Assembly: GCF_004121075.1 (NCBI RefSeq)
Contig: NZ_RHLN01000149.1
Span: 1-64,000 of the forward strand
DNA length: 64,000 nucleotides
Direction of reading: 5' to 3'
DNA from: Lutibacter sp. HS1-25
GTDB lineage: Bacteria; Bacteroidota; Bacteroidia; Flavobacteriales; Flavobacteriaceae
Of the stretch, positions 17,068 to 25,462 are shown in pieces. The position numbers and the translations under genes are program-made. The notes under the pieces were generated by a model. It did no database searches and was not told the DNA's origin. It was given only the letters and a program-made list of their open reading frames with translations. Each line of letters opens with the position of its first letter. Position 1 is the first letter of the stretch.

Positions 17068-18057
17068 TTATACCAAACCATTTGCAATTAAATACTCACC
17101 AATTTGAATGGTATTAGTTGCAGCACCTTTACGTAAGTTATCTGCAACAATCCACATATTTAATGTGTTTGGTTGTGATTCGTCTCTACGAATACGACCC
17201 ACAAAAACTTCATCTTTATTGTGAGCAAACATTGGCATTGGGTAGGTATTTGTGTCTAAATTATCTTGCACAATAACACCTGGAGTTTCAGCCAACATTT
17301 TACGAACATCAGCTAAATCAAAATCATTTTCAAACTGAACGTTTACGGCTTCTGAATGTCCACCTGCAGTAGGAATACGAACAGCCGTTGCTGTTACAGA
17401 AAAAGAATCATCGTTTAAAATTTTCTTTGGTTCTTTAACCAATTTCATTTCTTCTTTTGTGTATCCATTGTCTAAAAATACGTCACATTGCGGAATTGCA
17501 TTTCTATTAATTGGATAGTGGTATGCCATTTCACCTTTAATTCCTTTTGATTCGTTTTCTAATTGTTCAACAGCTTTTACACCAGTACCCGAAACAGATT
17601 GGTAAGTAGAAATTACTACACGTTTCATTTTATATTTTTTATGCAAAGGAGCCAATGCCATAACCAATTGAATAGTTGAACAGTTTGGGTTTGCAATAAT
17701 TTTATCTTCTTTTGTTAAAATAGCACCGTTAATTTCTGGAACGATTAATTTTTTTGAAGGATCCATTCTCCAAGCCGAAGAATTGTCTACAACTGTAGTT
17801 CCAACTTCAGCAAATTTTGGAGCCCAAATTTCAGAAGTAGTTCCACCTGCAGAAAATAAAGCAATATCAGGACGCGCGTTTACTGCATCTTGCAATCCAA
17901 TAATTGTATATTTCTCTCCCTTATATTCCATTTGTTTACCAACAGAACGTTCTGATGCTACTAACAATAATTCAGTAATTGGGAAATTGCGTTCTGCTAA
18001 AACTTGTAACATTACGTTTCCTACCATTCCGGTTGCGCCTACAACAGCTACTTTCAT
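17068..18057 (-). CDS. asd: Aspartate-semialdehyde dehydrogenase
   Basis: 329 residues. NADP-binding start VAVVGATGMVGNVML, catalytic Cys126 in NPNCSTIQ, and the active-site histidine in PTAGGHSEAVN. It reduces aspartyl-4-phosphate to aspartate semialdehyde, the branch point to lysine, diaminopimelate, threonine and methionine; in this organism it also supplies the peptidoglycan cross-link precursor. Length and motifs are normal. It is transcribed alone and leftward, with the shared terminator at its end. I see no lysine riboswitch fold in the 216-base upstream gap. Confidence 0.97.
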   Translation of the reverse strand: MKVAVVGATGMVGNVMLQVLAERNFPITELLLVASERSVGKQMEYKGEKYTIIGLQDAVNARPDIALFSAGGTTSEIWAPKFAEVGTTVVDNSSAWRMDPSKKLIVPEINGAILTKEDKIIANPNCSTIQLVMALAPLHKKYKMKRVVISTYQSVSGTGVKAVEQLENESKGIKGEMAYHYPINRNAIPQCDVFLDNGYTKEEMKLVKEPKKILNDDSFSVTATAVRIPTAGGHSEAVNVQFENDFDLADVRKMLAETPGVIVQDNLDTNTYPMPMFAHNKDEVFVGRIRRDESQPNTLNMWIVADNLRKGAATNTIQIGEYLIANGLV

Positions 18058-18205
18058 CTTTCTATTTTTTTAATTTTAATAAGAATGCAAATTTTATAAA
18101 AAAAGGTGACATTCAACCATATACCGTGAAAAATTAACAAATAAATATTTTTTTGTTAAAAAATGATTATTGCGTTTAATAGCCATTTAGTAATTAGAAA
18201 ATATG

Positions 18206-18213
18206 TAGTTTTG
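18206..18213 (+). promoter_or_regulatory. -7 box of the trhO-trhP unit
   Basis: TAGTTTTG fits TAnnTTTG, 60 bases before the trhO ATG. No TTG is present at the expected spacing. The rest of the gap 18058-18273 is AT-rich. Confidence 0.4.
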
Positions 18214-18273
18214 CAAAAAATATAAGGATAAATTATTTTATCTAACATAATTGTTTAACTAAAAAAGTATAGC

Positions 18274-19308
18274 ATGCAACTGTACAATAAGTTAAGCGCC
18301 AGTGAACGTGCTCAATTAATAGATGAGGCGGGAGAAGATCGTTTAACAATTTCATTCTATCAATATTACAAGATAGAACATCCACAAAAATTAAGAGACC
18401 ATTTATTTATTGAATGGAACAAGTTAGATGTATTGGGTAGAACCTATGTTTCTAATGAAGGTATCAATGCGCAAATTTCTGTTCCTGCAGCAAAGTTAAT
18501 CGCCTTAAAAGCGCAATTAGATAGTATTTCATTTTTAAAAGATTGCAGACTAAATGTAGCCGTTGAGCACAATAATAAGTCGTTTTTAAAATTAACCATT
18601 AAAGTTAGAGACAAAATTGTTGCCGATGGTTTAAATGACAAAACTTTTGATGTTACCAACAAAGGAGTTCATTTAAATGCTGAAGAATTTAATAAAATGC
18701 TGGCAAATCCCAATACTGTTTGTGTAGATATGCGCAACCATTACGAAAGTGAAATTGGGCATTTTGAAAAAGCCATCACGCCAGATGTTGATACTTTTAG
18801 AGATTCATTAGACATTATTGAAGCCGATTTAAACAATCATAAAGAAGATAAAAATCTGCTAATGTATTGTACTGGTGGCATTCGTTGCGAAAAAGCCAGC
18901 GCTTATTTTAAACACAAAGGTTTTAAAAATGTTTTTCAGTTAGAAGGTGGAATAATAGAATATACAAGGCAAGTAAAAGCACTTCAGTTAGAAAATAAAT
19001 TTATTGGTAAAAACTTTGTGTTTGACCATAGATTGTCTGAAAGAATTACTGAAGATGTTATTGCCAATTGCCACCAATGCGGCGCACCTTGTGATACGCA
19101 TGTAAATTGTGCAAATGAAGCCTGTCATTTACTGTTTATTCAGTGTGAAAAATGTGCAGAAAAAATGGAGAATTGCTGTTCAATAAAATGTCAGGAAATA
19201 ACTCATTTGCCTTATGAAGCACAAAAAGAATTAAGAAAAGGAATTCCGAACAGCAATAAAATTTTTAAAAAAGGGCGTTCAGAAGTATTAAAATATAAAA
19301 AACAATGA
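18274..19308 (+). CDS. trhO: tRNA uridine(34) hydroxylase (rhodanese family)
   Basis: 344 residues. An N-terminal acylphosphatase-like UPF0176 domain (about 25-120), a rhodanese domain (about 135-235) with Cys199 and Cys205 in LMYCTGGIRCEKA, and a C-terminal cysteine-rich zinc-type region (CHQCGAPCDTH...CEKCAEKMENCC, about 268-310). The E. coli homologue YceA/TrhO uses oxygen to hydroxylate U34 in tRNAs that decode NNU/NNA codons. The stop overlaps the next gene's start as ATGA, so the two hydroxylases are translationally coupled. Confidence 0.95.
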   Translation: MQLYNKLSASERAQLIDEAGEDRLTISFYQYYKIEHPQKLRDHLFIEWNKLDVLGRTYVSNEGINAQISVPAAKLIALKAQLDSISFLKDCRLNVAVEHNNKSFLKLTIKVRDKIVADGLNDKTFDVTNKGVHLNAEEFNKMLANPNTVCVDMRNHYESEIGHFEKAITPDVDTFRDSLDIIEADLNNHKEDKNLLMYCTGGIRCEKASAYFKHKGFKNVFQLEGGIIEYTRQVKALQLENKFIGKNFVFDHRLSERITEDVIANCHQCGAPCDTHVNCANEACHLLFIQCEKCAEKMENCCSIKCQEITHLPYEAQKELRKGIPNSNKIFKKGRSEVLKYKKQ

Positions 19309-20552
19309 TGCAGAAAATTGAATTAATGGCACCTGCCGGAAACTTTGAATCGTTACAAGCCGCTTTAGACAATGGCGCCGATTCTGTTTATTTTGGAGTT
19401 GAGCAATTGAACATGCGAGCAAGAGCTACGGTTAACTTTACATTAGACGATTTGCAAGAAATTTCGAGCAGATGTAAAGCTAAAAATGTTAGAACTTATT
19501 TGACCTTAAATACCATTGTTTACGATCACGATTTAAGCATTGTAAAAACCTTGCTTCAAAAAGCAAAAGAAGCCGATATTACCGCAGTAATTGCTATGGA
19601 TCAAGCGGTGATTTCTTCAGCAAGAGCAATTGGGATGGAGGTTCATATTTCAACACAAATAAATATTACAAATATTGAAACAGCAAGGTTTTATGCCATG
19701 TTTGCTGATACAATGGTGTTAAGTAGAGAGTTGAGTTTGCGTCAGGTTAAAAAAATTACCGAACAAATTGCAAAAGAAAATATTTGTGGTCCTTCGGGCA
19801 AATTGGTTGAAATTGAAATTTTTGGACACGGAGCTTTATGTATGGCGGTTTCTGGAAAATGTTATATGAGTTTGCATTCATCAAATTCATCGGCAAACAG
19901 AGGTGCTTGCAAACAAAATTGCAGAAAAAAATATACGGTAATAGATCAGGAAACAGGTTTTGAAATGGAACTGGATAACGAATATATTATGTCTCCAAAA
20001 GATTTATGCACCATAGATTTTTTAGATCAAATTGTTGATGCAGGTATTACTGTGTTAAAAATTGAAGGTCGTGGTCGTGCTCCAGAATATGTTGCAAAAG
20101 TGATAAAATGTTACCGCGATGCAATTGATAGTATTGAAGCCGGAACTTATAACAAAGAAAAAGTAATTTCTTGGATGTTAGAGTTAGAGAAAGTTTACAA
20201 TCGTGGATTTTGGAGCGGTTATTATTTAGGTCAAAAATTAGGTGAATGGAGCAATGGATCTGGAAGTCATGCTACGCAAAAAAAGGTATATATTGGTAAA
20301 GGAATGCATTATTATCCTAAAGCAAATATTGGCGAATTTAAAATTGAAGCCTACGATTTAAATGTTGGAGATACCATTTTAATTACGGGGCCAACAACGG
20401 GTGCTCAAGAAATGCAAATAGATGAAATATTTGTAAACGACAAAAAAGGTAGTGTGGCTCAAAAGGGAGATTCTTGTACATTTAAATTGGATTTTAGAAT
20501 TCGTCCTTCTGATAAATTGTATAAAATTGTTGAAAATAAGGTGGAAGCTTAA
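19305..20552 (+). CDS. trhP: Peptidase U32-family tRNA hydroxylation protein
   Basis: 415 residues. U32 start IELMAPAGNFESLQAALDNGADSVYFG; the cysteine cluster HGALCMAVSGKCYMS...GACKQNC (about 180-206), likely ligands of an iron-sulfur cluster; and a C-terminal beta-barrel extension. E. coli YegQ/TrhP and the B. subtilis YrrN/YrrO pair make 5-hydroxyuridine at tRNA U34 from a prephenate-derived hydroxyl group. RlhA (23S rRNA) is a U32 relative, but adjacency to trhO favours the tRNA function. Two ATGs (19305, 19308) could start it. A ferredoxin gene follows 290 bases later across a repeat tract. Confidence 0.88.
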   Translation: MMQKIELMAPAGNFESLQAALDNGADSVYFGVEQLNMRARATVNFTLDDLQEISSRCKAKNVRTYLTLNTIVYDHDLSIVKTLLQKAKEADITAVIAMDQAVISSARAIGMEVHISTQINITNIETARFYAMFADTMVLSRELSLRQVKKITEQIAKENICGPSGKLVEIEIFGHGALCMAVSGKCYMSLHSSNSSANRGACKQNCRKKYTVIDQETGFEMELDNEYIMSPKDLCTIDFLDQIVDAGITVLKIEGRGRAPEYVAKVIKCYRDAIDSIEAGTYNKEKVISWMLELEKVYNRGFWSGYYLGQKLGEWSNGSGSHATQKKVYIGKGMHYYPKANIGEFKIEAYDLNVGDTILITGPTTGAQEMQIDEIFVNDKKGSVAQKGDSCTFKLDFRIRPSDKLYKIVENKVEA

Positions 20553-20584
20553 ATAGTGTAAAAGTCGGAAGGTCTTTAGTCTAA

Positions 20585-20786
20585 AGTTTGAAGTTAAAAG
20601 TTTCAGTCTTCGTTTTAGTCAAAGTCAAAAGGCAGAAGTTTAAAGTTAAAAGTCTCAGTCTTCGTCTTAGTCAAAGTCAAAAGACCGAAGTTTGAAGTTA
20701 AAAAGTTTCAGTCTTAGTCAAAGTCAAAAAGCAGAAGTTTGAAGCTAAAAAGTTCAGTCTTCGTTTTAGTCAAAGTCAAAAGATTC
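20585..20786. repeat. Four tandem copies of a 47-52 base unit
   Basis: Copies begin at 20585, 20637, 20689 and 20736. Each reads AGTTTGAAGYTAAAAAGT..., then CAGTCTTCGTTTTAGTC, then AAAGTCAAAAG, with small differences. It fills most of the 290-base gap between trhP and the ferredoxin gene; an AACAACT-type tract follows at 20800-20820. The GTCAAA core also appears after folB (35829-35852). No ORF is credible here. Confidence 0.9.
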
Positions 20787-20842
20787 TTAACAAAATACAA
20801 ACAACTAACAACTAACAACCAAAAACCAGATACTAGAAAAAA

Positions 20843-21073
20843 ATGGTAATAATAACTTTGCAAAGGGCTAAATGTATTGGCTGTAATTATTGTGTAGAAT
20901 TGGCGCCTGCTCAGTTTCAAATGTCAAAAAAGGATGGAAAATCGGTATTGCTTCATTCAAAAGAAAAGAAAGGATTTTTTACACTTAAATCGCCAGATGA
21001 GACCATTTTTGATGCAAGTATCAATGCAAAACAAGCTTGTCCAGTAAAAATTATTGATGTAAAACAAATATGA
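20843..21073 (+). CDS. 4Fe-4S ferredoxin
   Basis: 76 residues with a single cluster motif: CIGCNYC at residues 11-17 and a fourth cysteine in QACPVKII near the C-terminus, giving a CxxCxxC...CP pattern. It is a small soluble electron carrier. The partner is unknown. Because the upstream TrhP is an iron-sulfur protein, electron supply to it is possible, but the repeat-filled gap weakens the operon argument. The next gene is 113 bases away. Confidence 0.88.
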   Translation: MVIITLQRAKCIGCNYCVELAPAQFQMSKKDGKSVLLHSKEKKGFFTLKSPDETIFDASINAKQACPVKIIDVKQI

Positions 21074-21186
21074 AAACCAATTTTAAACGTTTTACTGTTC
21101 GTAATTTTAATTATATCTTTACAAATTAGTGAAGGTTGTAAAATTGAATTTTTCAATTTTAATAAACATAAAAAAATTAAACATAT

Positions 21187-22698
21187 ATGAGCTGTAATAG
21201 TTGCTCTTCAGATATAGATGGGGTACCAAAAGGGTGCCAAAGTAACGGAGATTGTGGTACCGGAAGTTGTGAAAAACTAACGGTATTTGATTGGTTGGCA
21301 AACATGACGCTACCAACTGGGCAAGAACCTGAAAATATTGTTGAAGTCCGTTTTAAAAACGGAAGAAAACACTTTTTTACAAACCCAGATAATTTAAAAA
21401 TTTCTATTGGCGATATTGTTGCTGTAGAAGGAAATCCTGGTCATGATATTGGTACTGTTTCTCTTACAGGTGAACTAATTAAAGTTCAAATGAAAAAGAA
21501 AGGAATTGCAGTAGATAGCGAAGAGGTTAAAAAAATATACCGAAAAGCAACACAAAAGGACATAGATATTTGGAAAGCTGCGCGTGAAAAGGAATACGAA
21601 ACGCAGCATAAAGGAAGAGAAATTTTAATGCGTTTAGGCTTAAAAATGAAACTTTCAGATGTTGAATATCAGGGTGATGGAAATAAAGCAACTTTTTATT
21701 ATACGGCAGATGATAGGGTAGATTTTAGACAGCTAATTAGAGATTTGGCAAGTGCTTTTAACATTCGTGTTGAAATGAAACAGGTTGGACTTAGGCAAGA
21801 AGCAGCTCGTTTAGGTGGTGTAGGTTCTTGTGGAAGAGAATTGTGTTGTTCAACATGGCTAACAGATTTACGTAAAGTAAATACAACCGCTGCACGTTAC
21901 CAACAACTATCATTAAATCCGCAAAAATTAGCCGGACAATGTGGTAAGCTAAAATGTTGTTTAAATTATGAGTTAGATACTTATTTAGATGCTTTACGTG
22001 GTTTTCCAAAGCAAGATATTGAGCTTAAAACTGAAAAAGGTGATGCTACATTTGTAAAAATGGACATTTTCCAAAATATGCTTTGGTATACTTATAAAGA
22101 AAACAGAAATAAGTGGTATAAACTTGGTTTGGATCAGGTTAAGGAAATAATTGCTTTGAATAAAAAGCAAGAAAAGGTAGCTTCATTAGAAGATTATGAA
22201 GTAGATATTATTGAAGAACCAAAAGCTGATTTTGAAAATGTTGTTGGTCAAGATAGTTTAACACGTTTTGATGCTCCTAAAAGAAATAAGAAAAATAAAT
22301 CAAAATCTAAACAACAACCACGTTCTAAAGGAGATAGAAAACAGGTAAATGCAGTTGATCAAAATTCACCTGCAAAACCAAATCAACCAAAACCAAATCA
22401 GCCAAAACCAGGTTCAAAAAGACCTCAACAAAAAAGGCCTGCAAAGCCAAATCAAAATAAAAATCAGCAGCAAAATCAGCCGCAGCAACAACAAGGTGAA
22501 AATCAAAATAAGCCACAAAAGCAACAACAAAGGCCTAAAAAAAATAATGGAGGTAATCCAAATAGACCACCCAAATCTGAGGTAAATCAAAATAATTCGG
22601 CAGACAATAATCCGGTTAAAAAACCAGCAAATACAAGAAATAGAAATAAAAAAAGAAGACCACCTAAAAAAGACAATAATACAACACAAGATGCATAA
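21187..22698 (+). CDS. PSP1-domain protein, RicT-like
   Basis: 503 residues. The N-terminus has many cysteines (MSCNSCSSD...GCQSNGDCGTGSCEK); the middle is the PSP1 domain with GSCGRELCCSTWL and GQCGKLKCCLNYELDTY (about 215-262), cysteines that bind iron-sulfur clusters in B. subtilis RicT/YaaT. Residues about 355-503 are a disordered tail rich in Lys, Asn, Gln and Pro, with NQPKPNQPKP repeats, suited to RNA or acidic partners. RicT works with RicA/RicF in RNA processing in Bacillus; the role in Bacteroidetes is not settled. The stop overlaps gldH by 8 bases, so they share an mRNA. Confidence 0.88.
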   Translation: MSCNSCSSDIDGVPKGCQSNGDCGTGSCEKLTVFDWLANMTLPTGQEPENIVEVRFKNGRKHFFTNPDNLKISIGDIVAVEGNPGHDIGTVSLTGELIKVQMKKKGIAVDSEEVKKIYRKATQKDIDIWKAAREKEYETQHKGREILMRLGLKMKLSDVEYQGDGNKATFYYTADDRVDFRQLIRDLASAFNIRVEMKQVGLRQEAARLGGVGSCGRELCCSTWLTDLRKVNTTAARYQQLSLNPQKLAGQCGKLKCCLNYELDTYLDALRGFPKQDIELKTEKGDATFVKMDIFQNMLWYTYKENRNKWYKLGLDQVKEIIALNKKQEKVASLEDYEVDIIEEPKADFENVVGQDSLTRFDAPKRNKKNKSKSKQQPRSKGDRKQVNAVDQNSPAKPNQPKPNQPKPGSKRPQQKRPAKPNQNKNQQQNQPQQQQGENQNKPQKQQQRPKKNNGGNPNRPPKSEVNQNNSADNNPVKKPANTRNRNKKRRPPKKDNNTTQDA

Positions 22699-23173
22699 AT
22701 ATTTTCAATTTTTTATGGTTGTTTTATTGGTTGTATCGTGTAATTCATCTGCAATTTACGATCAATATCAACCTGTTGTAAATAATCAATGGTCATTTGA
22801 GAATCCTATTGAATTTATTGTAAGTAGTTCAGATACGATTACTTCTAAAAATGTGTTTATAAATATTAGAAATAATAAAGATTATGAATTTAGTTCTTTG
22901 TTTTTAATCGCAAAAATTCAATTTCCTAAAGGAATGAAAGTAGTTGATACGTTAGAATATGAAATGACCGATGCTAAAGGACAATGGTTAGGAACTGGTT
23001 TTACAGATGTTAAAGAAAGTAAGCTTTTTTATAAAGAAAATGTTGTTTTTAATGAAGTTGGAGATTACAAATTTAGCATTCAGCAAGCAACAAGAAGTAT
23101 CAATGATATTGAAGGAAAAAATCCTTTAAACGGCATAACTAACGTAGGTTTAAGTATAGAAAATAGTAAATAA
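22691..23173 (+). CDS. gldH: Gliding motility lipoprotein GldH
   Basis: 160 residues with a lipoprotein signal ending in VVLLVVSC (lipid-attached Cys17), then the GldH pattern YDQYQPVVNNQWSFENPIEF and MTDAKGQWLGTGFTDVKESKL. In Flavobacterium johnsoniae GldH is required for gliding and for stability of the GldK-N type IX secretion machinery. It is coupled on both sides: an 8-base overlap with the RicT-like gene and a one-base overlap (TAATG) with the penicillin-binding protein gene. That synteny supports the call. Confidence 0.93.
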   Translation: MHKYFQFFMVVLLVVSCNSSAIYDQYQPVVNNQWSFENPIEFIVSSSDTITSKNVFINIRNNKDYEFSSLFLIAKIQFPKGMKVVDTLEYEMTDAKGQWLGTGFTDVKESKLFYKENVVFNEVGDYKFSIQQATRSINDIEGKNPLNGITNVGLSIENSK

Positions 23174-25455
23174 TGGCACAAAAAACAACAAAAAATTCAC
23201 CCGATTTTTCAAAATATATAAAATGGTTTTGGCTTACTATTTTTGGCGGAACTTTAATTGTTATTCTTGTATTTTTATTGGCTTCATGGGGTGTGTTTGG
23301 AGCATTACCTAGTTTTGAAGAATTAGAAAATCCTGAACATAATTTAGCTACTGAAGTGATTTCTATGGATGGGAAAACTTTAGGAAAATACGCTTACGAA
23401 AACCGAACACCTGTAAAATACAAAGATCTTCCTCAAAATCTTATTGAGGCATTAGTTGCTACTGAAGATGAAAGATTTTATGAGCACTCAGGCATCGATA
23501 TCAAAGCTTCTGTTCGTGCTGTTGTAATGATGGGTAAAGACGGTGGTGGAAGTACCATTACACAGCAATTGGCAAAATTGTTATTTCATGGCGAAGGTTC
23601 TAAAAATATCATTCAACGTATTGGTCAAAAAATTAAAGAATATGTAATTGCTATTCAGTTAGAGCGTCAATATACCAAGCAAGAAATATTAACAATGTAC
23701 TTAAATAAGTACGACTTTTTAAATTTAGCCGTTGGTATTCGTTCAGCATCACGTATTTATTTTGGAAAAGAGCCTATAGATTTAACGGTTCCAGAATCGG
23801 CTATGTTGATTGGAATGTTAAAAAATGCTTCTTATTACAATCCGCTAAGACGTGAAGAATTGGTGAAAAATCGTAGAAATGTGGTTTTGTATCAAATGAA
23901 TAGAAATGAGTTTATTACAGACAAGCAAAAAGATTCACTGCAACAAACCGATTTAAATTTAAACATCAATAGAGAAGGTCATAGCGATGGTTATGCAACT
24001 TATTTTAGAGAGTATTTGCGTGATTTTATGAAAACGTGGATTAAAGAAAATCCAAAACCTGATGGTACAGAGTACAATTTACATCGCGATGGATTAAAAA
24101 TTTATGTTACCATAGATTCTCGTATGCAAAAATATGCTGAAGAAGCTGTAAAAGAACATATGTCTAACTTGCAACGTGTGTTTTTTAAAGAACAGGCAAA
24201 AAATAAAACTGCTCCTTTTTATGACATAGACCAACAGCAAATAGATGTTACTATAGATCAATCTATGAAGCGTTCAAATCGTTGGATAAGAATGAAATCT
24301 AACGGAGCTTCAGAAGATGAAATTAGAGCTTCATTTAACGAAAAAACAAATATGAGAATTTTCTCTTGGAAAGGAGAAATAGACACCATTATGTCGCCAA
24401 AAGATTCTATTTTATATTACAAACATATTTTAAGAGCAGGTTTGTTATCTATTGAGCCTCAAACAGGTTATGTAAAAGCTTGGGTTGGCGGAATTGATTA
24501 CAAGCATTTTCAATTTGATGCAGTAAAACAACAAAAACGTCAGGTTGGTTCTACATTTAAACCTTTTGTTTATGCTTCTGCAATTAACCAATTAAAATTA
24601 TCTCCGTGTCTTAAATTGCCAAACATACCTTACACTATTAGAAAGGAAAAATATGATATGCCCGAAGATTGGACTCCAAAAAACTCAGATAGTAAATATG
24701 GTGGAGAACTTACTTTAAAACAAGCTTTAGCTGGTTCAGTAAACGTAATAACAGCCAATTTAATAGACAAAGTACACCCAAAAACAGTGGTTGATTTGGC
24801 CAGAAGTGCAGGTATAAAAAGTGATATTCCGGAAGTGCCTGCAATTGCTTTAGGTACCGTAGATTTATCGTTGTATGAAATGTTAGGAGCCTACGCAACT
24901 TTTGCCAACAAAGGTTTACAAATTGAACCTATGATGATTTTAAAAATTGAAGATAAAAACGGAACAGTTTTAGAACAATTTATCCCAACTTCAAAAGAGG
25001 TTTTAAGTGAAGAGTCTGCATATGTGGTGATCAATCTGTTAGAAGGTGTTACCCAATCGGGTTCTGGTATTAGATTAAGAGGTAAATGGGGAAGTTATCC
25101 AGACAATGTAGTTACGGGTTATCCTTACGAATTCACAAATCCTATTGCAGGTAAAACAGGTACAACTCAAAATCAATCGGATGGTTGGTTTATGGGAATG
25201 GTTCCTAATTTAGCATCTGGAGTTTGGGTTGGTGGCGAAGATAGAGCAACGCACTTTAAACGAATAACACAAGGGCAAGGAGCTACAATGGCTTTGCCTA
25301 TTTGGGCACTGTATTATAAAAAAATGTATGCAGATCCAACTTTGACAATTAGCACAGGCGAATTTGAAAGACCTGAAGATTTAAGTATTGATGTAGATTG
25401 TGGAAAAACAGGTAGCGAATCTGTTGAACAAATTGAAGTAGATCCAGAATTTTAG
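23173..25455 (+). CDS. Penicillin-binding protein 1A (bifunctional)
   Basis: 760 residues: a membrane anchor at about 19-40, then the GT51 glycosyltransferase with catalytic Glu98/Glu100 in ATEDERFYEHSGID and GGSTITQQLAK, then the transpeptidase with nucleophile Ser460 in GSTFKPF, the SVN motif (LAGSVNVIT) and KTG at 661-663. It polymerises lipid II and cross-links the strands in the periplasm. All motifs are intact. It ends an mRNA segment that includes gldH and may continue into the acyl-CoA synthetase 7 bases later. Confidence 0.96.
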   Translation: MAQKTTKNSPDFSKYIKWFWLTIFGGTLIVILVFLLASWGVFGALPSFEELENPEHNLATEVISMDGKTLGKYAYENRTPVKYKDLPQNLIEALVATEDERFYEHSGIDIKASVRAVVMMGKDGGGSTITQQLAKLLFHGEGSKNIIQRIGQKIKEYVIAIQLERQYTKQEILTMYLNKYDFLNLAVGIRSASRIYFGKEPIDLTVPESAMLIGMLKNASYYNPLRREELVKNRRNVVLYQMNRNEFITDKQKDSLQQTDLNLNINREGHSDGYATYFREYLRDFMKTWIKENPKPDGTEYNLHRDGLKIYVTIDSRMQKYAEEAVKEHMSNLQRVFFKEQAKNKTAPFYDIDQQQIDVTIDQSMKRSNRWIRMKSNGASEDEIRASFNEKTNMRIFSWKGEIDTIMSPKDSILYYKHILRAGLLSIEPQTGYVKAWVGGIDYKHFQFDAVKQQKRQVGSTFKPFVYASAINQLKLSPCLKLPNIPYTIRKEKYDMPEDWTPKNSDSKYGGELTLKQALAGSVNVITANLIDKVHPKTVVDLARSAGIKSDIPEVPAIALGTVDLSLYEMLGAYATFANKGLQIEPMMILKIEDKNGTVLEQFIPTSKEVLSEESAYVVINLLEGVTQSGSGIRLRGKWGSYPDNVVTGYPYEFTNPIAGKTGTTQNQSDGWFMGMVPNLASGVWVGGEDRATHFKRITQGQGATMALPIWALYYKKMYADPTLTISTGEFERPEDLSIDVDCGKTGSESVEQIEVDPEF

Positions 25456-25462
25456 TGTAAAA

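Noticed and set aside
18058-18273. Possible lysine riboswitch upstream of asd
   Set aside because: The gap is AT-rich and I find no multi-stem fold or conserved lysine-riboswitch segments.
20585-20786. Tandem units as a CRISPR array
   Set aside because: Units are contiguous with no unique spacers, and no cas genes are near.
20714-20920. A 68-codon reverse frame over the tandem repeat
   Set aside because: The hydrophobic product comes from the repeat; it overlaps the ferredoxin start and has no support.
22325-22689. Two reverse open frames across the RicT-like tail
   Set aside because: They arise from the Lys/Asn/Gln-rich low-complexity tail and have no start context.
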